This document shows positions 24,036 through 32,113 of a stretch of 64,000 bases of DNA, piece after piece (the stretch's first letter is position 1; each line of letters starts with the position of its first letter). The DNA is taken from positions 372,001-436,000 of the forward strand of contig NZ_BBRN01000004.1 of the NCBI RefSeq assembly GCF_002090175.1, in the 5' to 3' direction. This DNA is from Demequina sp. NBRC 110057 (GTDB lineage Bacteria > Actinomycetota > Actinomycetes > Actinomycetales > Demequinaceae). The translations under genes were made by a program, and so were the position numbers. The notes beneath the pieces were generated by a model. That model saw only the letters and a program-made list of their open reading frames with translations, made no database searches and was not told the DNA's origin.

Positions 24036-25421
24036 TCAGAAGCGCGCCATGAGGGACTTGACGGAGGCAACGTACTGCTTGGTGTCGGCGTACATGCCGT
24101 ACTTCGCGACGCCGGTCTCGCCCTGGTAGTACCCGGCGATGGCAGTGTCGAGCGAGCGGCCCCCGCGCGTGAGGTGCTTCAGGACGGCCACCCCCGCCTC
24201 GACGTTGTCGACGGGGTCGAGCAGGTTGAGGTCGCGTCCCACCAGGTCGGAGGCCCACTCGCCGGTGGTCGGGATGACCTGCATCACGCCCACGGCGTTG
24301 GCGGGGGAGACGGCACGCATGTTGAAGCCGGACTCCTGGTAGGCGACCGCCTGCGCGAGCGAGGGGTCGACGCCGTAGCGGTTGGCGGCGGCCACGACCA
24401 TCGACTGCATCTGGGCGCGCGTCGGGACGGACATGGAGTTCAGCGTCGCCTTGTTCTGGTTGGCGGCGCCGACCGTGCCCGCGGCGTAGGTGCGACCGGC
24501 GAAGGTCGAGCCCACGAGTCCCGTGGGGGTGCCGCCAGAGATGGTCAGGGTCTGGCCGATGCGGATAACGGACGTGTCCGACAGCCCGTTCGCCTTGGCG
24601 ATGGAGGCGACGGTGACTCCCTGCGCGGCCGCGATCTTGCTGAGCGTGTCGCCGGACTTGACGGTGTACGTCACCGTGGCGCCGCCGAACGAGGACAGGT
24701 TGCCCTCGGTGGCGAGCGTGCCGGAGGAGGTCGAGGAGGAGCTCACGGTCTTCGACACGGTGGTCACCGTCGCGGTGCCGGAGGCGCCGGGGATGGTGAG
24801 GGTCTGGCCGATGCGGATGGTGGCGCTCGAGCCCAGGGAGTTGGCCTTGGTGATGGCGGAGACGCTGGTGCCGTACTTCTTGGCGAGGTCCCACACGGTG
24901 TCGCCGGCGGCGACGGTGTGGCGGCCGCTCGTGGCCGCAGTGGTGCTCGCTCCGCCGCTCGACGCCGTCGCGGACGTGCCAGCGCCGGGAATGGTGAGAG
25001 TCTGGCCGATGCGGATGGTGGCGCTCGAGCCCAGGGAGTTGGCCTTGGTGATGGCGGAGACGCTGGTGCCGTACTTCTTGGCCAGGTCCCACACGGTGTC
25101 GCCGGCGGCAACGGTGTGGCGGCCGCTTGTCGTCACCTTGGTGGCGGAGGCTTGGGACGTGCCCGAGGCCGTCACCGAGGGGATGGTGAGGGTCTGGCCG
25201 ATCACGATGAGGGCGTCGCCGTCGAGGTGGTTCGCGGCGACGATGCGCTGGACCGAGGTGCCGTACTTCGTCGCGAGCGCGGAGACCGTGTCGCCGGGGG
25301 CCACGCGGTGCTCGTCGGCGGCGACGGCCGGGATGGCGCCGGTCGCGGTGATGGCGAATGCCGTGCCTGCGGCAACGGCGGCGCCGCGAGCGGCGCGCTT
25401 CATGTCTACTGAACGTCCCAC
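24036..25421 (-). CDS. Secreted LysM / lytic transglycosylase (SLT) cell-wall protein
   Basis: A 461-residue exported peptidoglycan enzyme. An N-terminal signal peptide (about 1-35, ending AVAA) precedes four LysM repeats (about 37-80, 101-144, 167-210 and 251-294) joined by Ser/Thr/Ala-rich linkers. A C-terminal lysozyme-like transglycosylase domain (about 335-461) has Glu363 in YQESGFN and AVGVMQVIPTTGEW. LysM2 and LysM3 are identical in protein and nearly so in DNA (repeat at 24784-25127). The GTG at 25421 is preferred over ATG 25403 because AGGAGGA lies eight bases before it. It lies directly upstream of the PASTA kinase on the same strand. Confidence 0.9.
   Translation of the reverse strand: MGRSVDMKRAARGAAVAAGTAFAITATGAIPAVAADEHRVAPGDTVSALATKYGTSVQRIVAANHLDGDALIVIGQTLTIPSVTASGTSQASATKVTTSGRHTVAAGDTVWDLAKKYGTSVSAITKANSLGSSATIRIGQTLTIPGAGTSATASSGGASTTAATSGRHTVAAGDTVWDLAKKYGTSVSAITKANSLGSSATIRIGQTLTIPGASGTATVTTVSKTVSSSSTSSGTLATEGNLSSFGGATVTYTVKSGDTLSKIAAAQGVTVASIAKANGLSDTSVIRIGQTLTISGGTPTGLVGSTFAGRTYAAGTVGAANQNKATLNSMSVPTRAQMQSMVVAAANRYGVDPSLAQAVAYQESGFNMRAVSPANAVGVMQVIPTTGEWASDLVGRDLNLLDPVDNVEAGVAVLKHLTRGGRSLDTAIAGYYQGETGVAKYGMYADTKQYVASVKSLMARF
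24784..25127. repeat. Near-perfect tandem 146-bp repeat inside the LysM gene
   Basis: 24784-24929 and 24982-25127 match with about four mismatches at an offset of 198 bp (66 codons, in frame). They encode the identical LysM2 and LysM3 modules. This points to a recent in-frame duplication. Confidence 0.9.
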
Positions 25422-25548
25422 GACCGAGTCCTCCTGAGGCTGATGTGTCTCATGTGACAAATGTGACTCAAGTGACTGTAGTTCACGTCTGAGGCGTCCG
25501 CAACAGGCGTCGGCGCGCGTCCGCGCCGAGGTTTTGTACGCTTGTCCC

Positions 25549-25899
25549 GTGAGTGACGAGGTTTCCTGGCTGTCCGTTCCCGACTTCGCCGATGCATGGG
25601 GCGTGAGTGCATCCGACGTGCGCGACGCGCTGCGCACTGGCGCCCTCGTGGCCGTGCGACGCGGCGAGAACGATGCGTGGCACCTGCCGGCGGGCTTCCT
25701 CGAGGAGCACGAGGGTCAGGTCCGCGTGCTGCCCACGTTGGTGGGCACGCTCACCCTGCTGCGCGACAACGGCTTCTCCGACGAGGAGATCGTCGCCTGG
25801 CTGCTCGAGTTCCACGAGGAGCTCGGCGCATCGCCGCTGGGCGCGCTGCGCGAGGGCCGTCGTGCCCCGGTGCGCCGCGTCGCGCAGACCCTGCTGTAG
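25549..25899 (+). CDS. Rv2175c-like small DNA-binding protein
   Basis: A 116-residue protein resembling M. tuberculosis Rv2175c, a winged-helix DNA-binding protein known as a substrate of PknL. Visible features are an N-terminal helix-turn-helix-like SVPDFADAWGVSASDVRDAL, a basic stretch, and a helical C-terminus beginning TLLRDNGFSDEEIVAWLLEF. The GTG at 25549 follows TACGCT by six bases, without a Shine-Dalgarno sequence. It lies between the cell-wall kinase pair and idsA, the same neighbourhood as in mycobacteria as I recall. That it is phosphorylated by the adjacent kinase is inference. Confidence 0.82.
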   Translation: MSDEVSWLSVPDFADAWGVSASDVRDALRTGALVAVRRGENDAWHLPAGFLEEHEGQVRVLPTLVGTLTLLRDNGFSDEEIVAWLLEFHEELGASPLGALREGRRAPVRRVAQTLL

Positions 25900-25907
25900 C
25901 GCGCGGC

Positions 25908-26981
25908 CTAGTGCTGGCGGTCGACCGCCAGCGTCACGAGCGCGTCGATGGCCGCCGCTCCCGCATCGGCCATCTCCACCGTGGCAAGTGATTCCCGTGC
26001 CTGCCGCGTGAGGGCCGCGATCTCCCGCTCCACGGCGTCGAGTGCGCCGGTGGAGACGATGGCAGCCACCGCGGCGGCGACCTCGTCGTCACTGGCGTCG
26101 CGCCGGCCGAAGGCGCGCGTCACCGTGTCGCGGCACGCGTCAGCGCCGTAGAGCCACGCGTGCCACACGAGAAGGGTGCGCTTTCCCTCGCGGACGTCGT
26201 CCCCGGCGGGCTTGCCCGTGAGCGAGGGCGCGCCGACGAGGCCCAGCACGTCGTCGCGCAGTTGGAAGGCGATGCCCAGGTCACGGCCGGCAGCGCGCAT
26301 GGTCTCGATCGTCGCGGCGTCCGCCCCCGCCACGGCTGCGCCCAACGCCAGCGGGAACTCGGCAGAGTAGGACGCGGTCTTCGCGCGCATGACCGCGCGA
26401 ATCGCGGCCTCCTGGCCCGCGAGGGCGTCGAGCGGCTGTGCTGCTGCCCGCATGTCGGCGTACTGGCCCGCGGTGACGAGATCGGCCATCTCGGCGAACA
26501 TCGCGGTGAGGACGACGGCACGCTCGGCGCGCGCGGCGCCCGCGGCCCCCACCGCGCGCTGACAGGCCATGAGCGCGAGGTCGCCGGCCAGGATCGCACC
26601 GGCGGCGCCAAAGTCCCGCGACGCGCCGTGCCAGCCGCGGGCGGCATGGAACGCCTCGATCTCGCGGTGCGCTGAGGGTCCGCCCCTGCGGGTGTCGGAG
26701 CCGTCGAGCACGTCATCGTGAAGCAATGCCGCCGTCTGGAACAGCTCGAGGCCCGCCGCCAACGAGGTTGCCGCATCCGGGGAGTCGCCGCCGTGCGCCG
26801 CGTGCGAGGCCAGCAGGAGCAGGGCCCGCAGGCGCTTGCCGCCCTCGGAGTAGCGCGTCACGGGGGCCAGGAGTTCCTCGACGTCGGGGACGGCGACGTC
26901 CACCGAGGAACGGACGGCCGCGAGCGTGGCGGCGATGGCTGCGTCGGTCTCCTGGCGCCAGGCGGCGAACTGATCAGTCAC
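25908..26981 (-). CDS. idsA: Polyprenyl (geranylgeranyl) diphosphate synthase
   Basis: A trans-prenyl chain-elongating synthase of 357 residues. The first aspartate-rich motif is LLHDDVLDGSDTRRG. The second is FQLRDDVLGLVG, in which the last Asp of DDxxD is Gly, as often in actinobacterial members. GGKRLRALLLLASHA is the conserved N-terminal substrate site. Product chain length cannot be read with confidence. The GTG at 26981 has TAGGCT exactly seven bases upstream; the long in-frame extension to 27542 runs opposite the DUF4192 gene. The isoprenoid precursor enzyme Dxs is encoded at 58.3 kb. Confidence 0.92.
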   Translation of the reverse strand: MTDQFAAWRQETDAAIAATLAAVRSSVDVAVPDVEELLAPVTRYSEGGKRLRALLLLASHAAHGGDSPDAATSLAAGLELFQTAALLHDDVLDGSDTRRGGPSAHREIEAFHAARGWHGASRDFGAAGAILAGDLALMACQRAVGAAGAARAERAVVLTAMFAEMADLVTAGQYADMRAAAQPLDALAGQEAAIRAVMRAKTASYSAEFPLALGAAVAGADAATIETMRAAGRDLGIAFQLRDDVLGLVGAPSLTGKPAGDDVREGKRTLLVWHAWLYGADACRDTVTRAFGRRDASDDEVAAAVAAIVSTGALDAVEREIAALTRQARESLATVEMADAGAAAIDALVTLAVDRQH

Positions 26982-26988
26982 GCGCGCA

Positions 26989-26994
26989 AGCCTA
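26989..26994 (-). promoter_or_regulatory. -10 element of idsA (leaderless)
   Basis: TAGGCT on the minus strand, followed by seven bases and the GTG start at 26981. Confidence 0.65.
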
Positions 26995-27089
26995 CGGCCC
27001 CGTGCACAGGCCGTCGGCGCCCCCGTCACCGTCCACAGAAGATCAGCGGCCGCCGCGGCGTTCGGCACGCGGAGACGACGATCGCCGGC

Positions 27090-28142
27090 ATGGAGACCAC
27101 CACGATTTTGGGCCCGGGGGAGCTGATCGCCGCGCTTCCCGACATGCTGGGGTACACGCCGACGGAGGCCGTGGTCGTCGTCGCACTCGATCGCGGCGGC
27201 ATGGTGCTGTGCGCCGCAGCCGTGGACAGCGTCGACCTCGCCATCCCGGAACTCGCGCCGTCGATCGGGCCGATCCTCGCCCGCGACCTCGCCGAGGCCG
27301 GCACCCGCAGGGCGATCGCCGTGAGCTGGAGCGACGCGGCGCCGGGAGCCGTATGCCCGGAGTTGGAGGAACTCGCCCCCGACCTGCGAGCGGTCGGCAT
27401 CGAGCCATGCCTGTGGGCCACCGACGGCGACCGTTACTGGTCGCCCGAGTGTCACGACGACGAGTGCTGCCCGGTCGAGGGCAGGCCGCTGCCGCGGGGG
27501 GAGTGGGGCAGCGGTGGCCGGGCGGCCGCTCGTGCCAGGCATAGATCGTCGCGGGCGCGGCCCGTCGCGTCCGATGCGCAGCGACGTTCGGCGAGGCGCG
27601 CCGCCGACCGCTGGTGGAGGCGCCGGAGCGAGGACCGCGAGGCCTGGTGCCTGCGCGCCTGGGACCTGACCATCGGATGCGGCCCAGACTCTGACGCCCC
27701 CGCGTGGGGCAAGACGATCGCCTCGCTACAAGACGTGCGGGTGCGGGACGCGCTCATCGTGCGGTGGCTGGGCGCCGAGGCCGCCGTTGTCGCGGACGTC
27801 CTCACCGGCACCGCGAGCGAGGGCGTGCATCGCGTCATGGACGGGGCGTTGCGCCCCGGGAGCGCGACAGTGCCCAGCGCCGCCCAGATCGGCGAAGGGC
27901 TACGTTGGTGCCACGAAGGTGCGACGTATGCACGCCGCACGGAGCGCGCCGTCCTGCACGCGCTGTGCGCCGTGCTCTACTGGTGGGCGGACGACCTCAC
28001 CGCGTCGCGCGAAGCGGCCGCCGATGCGCTCGACTGCGACCCGTCCTACTCGCTTGCGCTGCTGGTCGCTCAGATGTGCGACAGGGGGCTCGCACCGGGG
28101 TGGCGACGAAGCCCTCACACGCCGCCGTGGGGGAACGGATGA
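27090..28142 (+). CDS. DUF4192 family protein
   Basis: A 350-residue actinobacterial protein of unknown function. The N-terminal half carries the family pattern LGPGELIAALPDMLGYTPTE followed by VVVVALDRGG, an alternating alpha/beta layout. The middle (about 150-185) is Arg-rich and low in complexity, and the C-terminal half is helical with many Trp. A cluster CHDDECCP (about 122-129) may bind metal. The ATG at 27090 is likely; GGAGA is 13 bases ahead, a weak site. It lies immediately upstream of the sigma-factor gene, and its 3' end overlaps that gene's promoter. Confidence 0.75.
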   Translation: METTTILGPGELIAALPDMLGYTPTEAVVVVALDRGGMVLCAAAVDSVDLAIPELAPSIGPILARDLAEAGTRRAIAVSWSDAAPGAVCPELEELAPDLRAVGIEPCLWATDGDRYWSPECHDDECCPVEGRPLPRGEWGSGGRAAARARHRSSRARPVASDAQRRSARRAADRWWRRRSEDREAWCLRAWDLTIGCGPDSDAPAWGKTIASLQDVRVRDALIVRWLGAEAAVVADVLTGTASEGVHRVMDGALRPGSATVPSAAQIGEGLRWCHEGATYARRTERAVLHALCAVLYWWADDLTASREAAADALDCDPSYSLALLVAQMCDRGLAPGWRRSPHTPPWGNG

Positions 28143-28162
28143 GTGGACATCGTCGTTATACT
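28131..28162 (+). promoter_or_regulatory. SigR/SigH-type promoter of the primary sigma-factor gene
   Basis: GGGAAC (28131-28136), 18 bases, then GTT (28155-28157) matches the oxidative-stress ECF sigma consensus (GGGAAT-N18-GTT in Streptomyces SigR, GGAAC-N18-GTT in mycobacterial SigH). A housekeeping-like TATACT (28157-28162) overlaps its -10, without a good TTGACA at the matching distance. The promoter straddles the DUF4192 stop and would give a leader of about 200 nt. Confidence 0.6.
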
Positions 28163-28372
28163 TGAATGGATTTGCGTGAGGCTCTCCAAGCCTCCCGATA
28201 CATCCCTTCGCCGCATGCGGTACGGCACGGTGCCGCGGACCGGCGAGGGGAAAGATGCGGGAGCGGCGATGTCCTGCACAGAGCACTCACGCAAGCCCAC
28301 CACGGCGACTCCGCCCGCATCCGTGACACGCATCGCGTCTGACCAGGCGCCTCCCACCCGAAGGAGAAGGCC

Positions 28373-29614
28373 ACGACTACCGCAGCCACGTCCACCGCCC
28401 GCACGGCCGCGAAGGCGAAGGCCTCGAAGGCCAAGGCCGAGGAGGCCTCGACCGAGGTCGAGAACGAGGACACCGCGGCCACCGCCGCGCCCAAGAAGGC
28501 GCCAGCCCGCAAGACCGCCGCTCGTAAGGCCCCCGCGAAGAAGGCGACCGCCAAGGGAGCCGACGACGCGGCGACCACCGACGAGTCCACCGAGGACGCC
28601 GCCGACGAGACCCCCGCCAAGGACGAGCCCGAGGACGAGAGCCGCGGCTTCGTCTTGGGTAACGCCGAGGACGACGCCCCCGTCCAGCAGGTCATGACGG
28701 CCGGCGCCACCGCCGACCCCGTCAAGGACTACCTCAAGCAGATCGGTAAGGTCGCGCTGCTGAACGCCGAGCAGGAGGTGGACCTCGCCAAGCGGATCGA
28801 GGCCGGCCTGTTCGCGGAGGAGAAGCTCGGCTCGGGCGAGAAGATCGCTCCCAAGCTGCGCACCGAGCTCGAGTGGATCGCCAACGACGGCCGCCACGCT
28901 AAGAACCACCTCCTCGAGGCGAACCTTCGCCTCGTGGTGTCGCTCGCCAAGCGCTACACCGGCCGCGGCATGCTCTTCCTGGACCTGATCCAGGAGGGCA
29001 ACCTGGGCCTCATCCGCGCCGTCGAGAAGTTCGACTACACCAAGGGCTACAAGTTCTCCACCTACGCGACGTGGTGGATCCGTCAGGCCATCACACGCGC
29101 CATGGCCGACCAGGCCCGCACCATCCGTATCCCGGTGCACATGGTTGAGGTCATCAACAAGCTGGCCCGCGTCCAGCGTCAGATGCTCCAGGACCTGGGC
29201 CGCGAGCCCACTCCCGAGGAGCTGGCCGCCGAGCTGGACATGACGCCGGAGAAGGTTGTCGAGGTCCAGAAGTACGGCCGCGAGCCCATCTCGCTGCACA
29301 CGCCGCTGGGCGAGGACGGCGACAGCGAGTTCGGTGACCTCATCGAGGACTCCGAGGCCGTCGTGCCCGCCGACGCCGTGGGCTTCACCCTGCTCCAGGA
29401 GGAGCTCAGCAAGGTCATGGACACCCTTTCCGAGCGCGAAGCCGGCGTGGTCGGCATGCGCTTTGGTCTCACCGATGGCCAGCCCAAGACCCTTGACGAG
29501 ATCGGCCGCGTGTTCGGCGTGACGCGTGAGCGCATCCGCCAGATCGAGTCCAAGACCATGTCGAAGCTGCGCCACCCGTCGCGCTCGCAGGTGCTGCGCG
29601 ACTACCTGGACTGA
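28373..29614 (+). CDS. rpoD: Primary RNA polymerase sigma factor (SigA/HrdB/RpoD)
   Basis: The housekeeping sigma factor, about 413 residues. A long Ala/Lys/Glu-rich N-terminus (about 1-90) precedes region 1.2 ([20 protein letters not shown]), region 2 ([20 protein letters not shown] and [20 protein letters not shown]), region 3 ([20 protein letters not shown]) and region 4 ([20 protein letters not shown]). The reading frame is open from 28343, but no ATG, GTG or CTG occurs before TTG at residue 95. The only well-placed initiation signal is AAGGAG, six bases, then ACG at 28373. An ACG start, or an ATG lost by error or mutation, is proposed. A terminator hairpin follows at 29627. Confidence 0.9.
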   Translation, partial: TTTAATSTARTAAKAKASKAKAEEASTEVENEDTAATAAPKKAPARKTAARKAPAKKATAKGADDAATTDESTEDAADETPAKDEPEDESRGFVLGNAEDDAPVQQVMTAGATADPVKDYLKQIGKVALLNAEQEVDLAKRIEAGLFAEEKLGSGEKIAPKLRTELEWIANDGRHAKNHLLEANLRLVVSLAKRYTGRGMLFLDLIQEGNLGLIRAVEKFDYTKGYKFSTYATWWIRQAITRAMADQARTIRIPVHMVEVINKLARVQRQMLQDLGREPTPEELAAELDMTPEKVVEVQKYGREPISLHTPLGEDGDSEFGDLIEDSEAVVPADAVGFTLLQEELSKVMDTLSEREAGVVGMRFGLTDGQPKTLDEIGRVFGVTRERIRQIESKTMSKLRHPSRSQVLRDYLD

Positions 29615-29626
29615 CACCAGCCCGAG

Positions 29627-29668
29627 ACGAAGGGCGCCGCCTCCCGCGAGGGAGACGGCGCCCTTCGT
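29627..29668. terminator. Terminator hairpin after rpoD
   Basis: A 19-bp stem (29627-29645 with 29650-29668, one mismatch or G-U) with a GCGA loop lies 12 bp after the rpoD stop and 16 bp before the end of the convergent symporter gene. It probably serves both. Confidence 0.85.
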
Positions 29669-29684
29669 CGTTGTCCGGGGTGGT

Positions 29685-31133
29685 TCAGGTGGTGGGGGTG
29701 CGGCCCGTCACGCTCTCCTCGTCCTCCCAGACGTCGATGCCGCGGGCATCGGGAAGCCGGTCACGCGTGAAGACCGGGTCGCGCCCCTCGGCGAGCTGCT
29801 CGCGGTAGTCACGCAGCAGCGCGACGGCGTGCCTCGACAGGAGCGCGATCACGGGGAGATTGATGAGCGCCAGCATCGCCAGCGCCAGGTCGGACAGCTT
29901 CCACACGGCTCCCGCGTTGAGCGTGCAGCCCACGAGCACGACGGCCACGACCAGCACACGGTATGCGCGCATGGCAGAGGCCCGCGGCGTGATGTACGCG
30001 ACGTTGGCCTCGCCGTAGTAATACAGGCCGAGGATGGTCGAGAAGGCGAGCAGGAACACGATGAGGGACATGGCCCAGCTCGACCAGGAGCCCAGCGTCG
30101 ACACGACCGCGGTCTGGGTGAGGGCGATGCCGATGGGCGCGCCCGTGAGGTCCGGCGTCGCCACCAGGATGATGAACGCCGTGATGGAGCACACCAGGAA
30201 GGTGTCGAAGTAGACGCCGAGACTCTGCACGAGCCCCTGCTTGACCGGGTGCGTGGTCGCCGCACTCGCCGCGGCATTCGGCGCCGTGCCGAGGCCGGCC
30301 TCGTTCGAGAACATCCCGCGCTGGATGCCGGTGACGATCACCCGGCCGAGCGCTCCGCCGGCGACCGCCTCACCGCTGAAGGCGTCGGTGATGATGGTGC
30401 CGAGCACGGGAAGGATCTGGTCGGCGTGCGCGGCGATGACGAGGATGCCCAGCACCAGGTACAGCAGCGCCATCGACGGCACAAGCGACTCGGTGACCCG
30501 AGCGATGCGGCGCGCTCCGCCGAACACCACCGCCGCCGTCAGTGCGGCGAGCACGGCGCCCACCGCCCAGGGAAGCCAGGAGTCCATGGGGAGGCCCACG
30601 GCATCGGCCACCGTCTCCGCGATGGTGTACGCCTGCAGCGAGTTGATGATGAGCGGCGAGGACACGATGAGGATCACCGCGAAGGCGATCGCGAGGCGCC
30701 GAGAGCCGAGCCCGCGCTGGATGTAGTACGCGGGGCCGCCGCGGAAGCCATCCTCGGTGCGGTGCTTGTAGAGCTGAGCGAGCGACGCCTCGATGAAGGC
30801 CGACGCGGCTCCTAGCCAGGCCATCACCCACATCCAGAAGACCGCCCCGGGGCCTCCGACCGCGATCGCGGTCCCCACGCCGGCGATATTGCCGATGCCG
30901 ACGCGCGACGCGGCCGAGAGAGTAAAGGCCTGGAAGGCGGACAGCGACTGCGGCTCGCCGTCCGGCCCCACCGGGGTGCGGTCCTTGAGCGTCGCGATCA
31001 TGCGGGGGAAGAGGCGAACCTGCACCACCCCGGTCCGCACCGTGAACCAGCAGCCGAGCGCCAGCACGATGGGGGTGAGTACCCACCACACGTCCTCCGC
31101 CACGGCGGAGATGATGCGCTCTGCTGCGTCCAT
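29685..31133 (-). CDS. Sodium:alanine symporter, AGCS family
   Basis: A 482-residue membrane protein with about ten helices that imports alanine or glycine with Na+. Family signatures are the N-terminal FTLSAASRVGIGNIAGVGTA, RGGPAYYIQRGLGSRR, and RGMFSNEAGLGTAPNAAASA in the centre. The ATG at 31133 has TAGCCT nine bases ahead and no clear Shine-Dalgarno sequence. It is convergent with rpoD and shares the terminator region. The exact substrate is not determined by sequence. Confidence 0.92.
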   Translation of the reverse strand: MDAAERIISAVAEDVWWVLTPIVLALGCWFTVRTGVVQVRLFPRMIATLKDRTPVGPDGEPQSLSAFQAFTLSAASRVGIGNIAGVGTAIAVGGPGAVFWMWVMAWLGAASAFIEASLAQLYKHRTEDGFRGGPAYYIQRGLGSRRLAIAFAVILIVSSPLIINSLQAYTIAETVADAVGLPMDSWLPWAVGAVLAALTAAVVFGGARRIARVTESLVPSMALLYLVLGILVIAAHADQILPVLGTIITDAFSGEAVAGGALGRVIVTGIQRGMFSNEAGLGTAPNAAASAATTHPVKQGLVQSLGVYFDTFLVCSITAFIILVATPDLTGAPIGIALTQTAVVSTLGSWSSWAMSLIVFLLAFSTILGLYYYGEANVAYITPRASAMRAYRVLVVAVVLVGCTLNAGAVWKLSDLALAMLALINLPVIALLSRHAVALLRDYREQLAEGRDPVFTRDRLPDARGIDVWEDEESVTGRTPTT

Positions 31134-31241
31134 AGTGGGGCCAGGCTAGTGGCGCGTACCGGGCTCCCGCGAGCGCTGTGCCGCGGCGGCGCCGGGCCGC
31201 GATAGCATCGACGCCGAGCCATTTCGGGAGGAAGACACCTC

Positions 31242-31616
31242 ATGGACATCCTGCGGTACACGCTGCTGGTCCTTCACCTCATCGGCCTCGCGGCAATCCT
31301 GGGCCCGTTCCTCGACCAACTGCGCAGCGACGCGAAGCGCGTCACGCAGACCATGGTGTGGGGCGCCAGGGCACAGATCGTCACGGGCCTCCTGCTGGTG
31401 GGGGTCGCGGAGATGAACGACTACGACGTCGACCACGCGAAGATCGCGGTCAAGCTCGTCGTCGCCCTCGCGATCGCCGGCCTCGCCGAGGTGGCGGGCA
31501 AGAGGACCCGGGTCGCGCTCGCCGGTAGCGGCGACCTGTCCCCGGTGCGCACCCTGTGGTGGCTCATCGGCGGGCTCACGGTGGTGAACATCATCGTCGC
31601 CGTCGTCTGGCACTGA
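31242..31616 (+). CDS. Small integral membrane protein of unknown function
   Basis: 124 residues with four hydrophobic segments (about 4-22, 36-54, 67-83 and 103-122) joined by short charged loops. The first begins MDILRYTLLVLHLIGLAAIL. I recognise no catalytic motif. GGGAGGAAG lies ahead of the ATG, and TAGCAT about 40 bp upstream may be the -10. A GNAT gene begins one base after its stop, so the two form an operon. The function is unknown. Confidence 0.7.
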   Translation: MDILRYTLLVLHLIGLAAILGPFLDQLRSDAKRVTQTMVWGARAQIVTGLLLVGVAEMNDYDVDHAKIAVKLVVALAIAGLAEVAGKRTRVALAGSGDLSPVRTLWWLIGGLTVVNIIVAVVWH

Positions 31617-31617
31617 C

Positions 31618-32112
31618 GTGAGTGAGGTCAGGGAGGCCACGCCGGCCGATGCCGCGGAGATCGTCCACCTGGGCGCCCTCATGTATAAGGCGGTGGGTGC
31701 CAAGCCCACGCCGACCTGGGCGGTCGACGCCACTCGGCTCGTGCGTGACCGCCTGGGCAAGGACCTCATCGGCATGGTGATCGATGCCCCCGAGGGCGGG
31801 CTGGCGTGCTGCGGGCTGGTCAACATCGCCCCGCGCCTTCCCAAGCCGGGCGCGCACGCCCACCACATGGGCTACATCCAGTGGGTGTCGACAGCCCCGC
31901 AGCATCAGCGCAAGGGCTACGCCCGCATCGTCATGGATGCCCTGCTTGCCGAGACCGATGCGCGGGGAATCGAGGTCGTGGAACTTCACGCCACGCCAAT
32001 GGGAAAGCCGCTGTACGAGGACCTCGACTTCTGGGTGAAGAGCGACAACGTCGCCATGATGACCGTACGCGGACGCGCCGACGTGCCCGACACGGAGGGC
32101 GAGGGGCTCTAG
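31618..32112 (+). CDS. GNAT-family N-acetyltransferase
   Basis: 164 residues with the GNAT fold. The acetyl-CoA-binding motif A is seen as WVSTAPQHQRKGYARIVMDA (Q-x-x-G/A pattern Q-R-K-G-Y-A), followed by a helix and the motif B segment ELHATPMGKPLYEDLDFWVK. The N-terminus VREATPADAAEIVHL is typical. The GTG start lies one base after the membrane-protein stop. The substrate is unknown. Its stop is separated by a single base from the end of the convergent TspO-like gene. Confidence 0.82.
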   Translation: MSEVREATPADAAEIVHLGALMYKAVGAKPTPTWAVDATRLVRDRLGKDLIGMVIDAPEGGLACCGLVNIAPRLPKPGAHAHHMGYIQWVSTAPQHQRKGYARIVMDALLAETDARGIEVVELHATPMGKPLYEDLDFWVKSDNVAMMTVRGRADVPDTEGEGL

Positions 32113-32113
32113 C

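Noticed and set aside
22024-25092. A single 1022-codon fusion of kinase and LysM sequence
   Set aside because: The upstream part is the LysM gene read in the wrong frame; the kinase and LysM proteins are separate genes on the same strand.
24784-25127. Possible CRISPR-like repeat array
   Set aside because: There are only two copies, they are in-frame protein-coding LysM modules, and the spacing equals whole codons.
28655-28657. TTG as the start of the sigma factor
   Set aside because: It would discard the acidic, Lys/Ala-rich N-terminus, which is in frame and typical of actinobacterial SigA, and it has no ribosome site.
28143-28697. 184-codon plus-strand frame through the rpoD leader and N-terminus
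   Set aside because: The product is Arg/Pro-rich and out of frame with the sigma factor, and is explained by GC-rich Ala/Lys codons read in the wrong frame.
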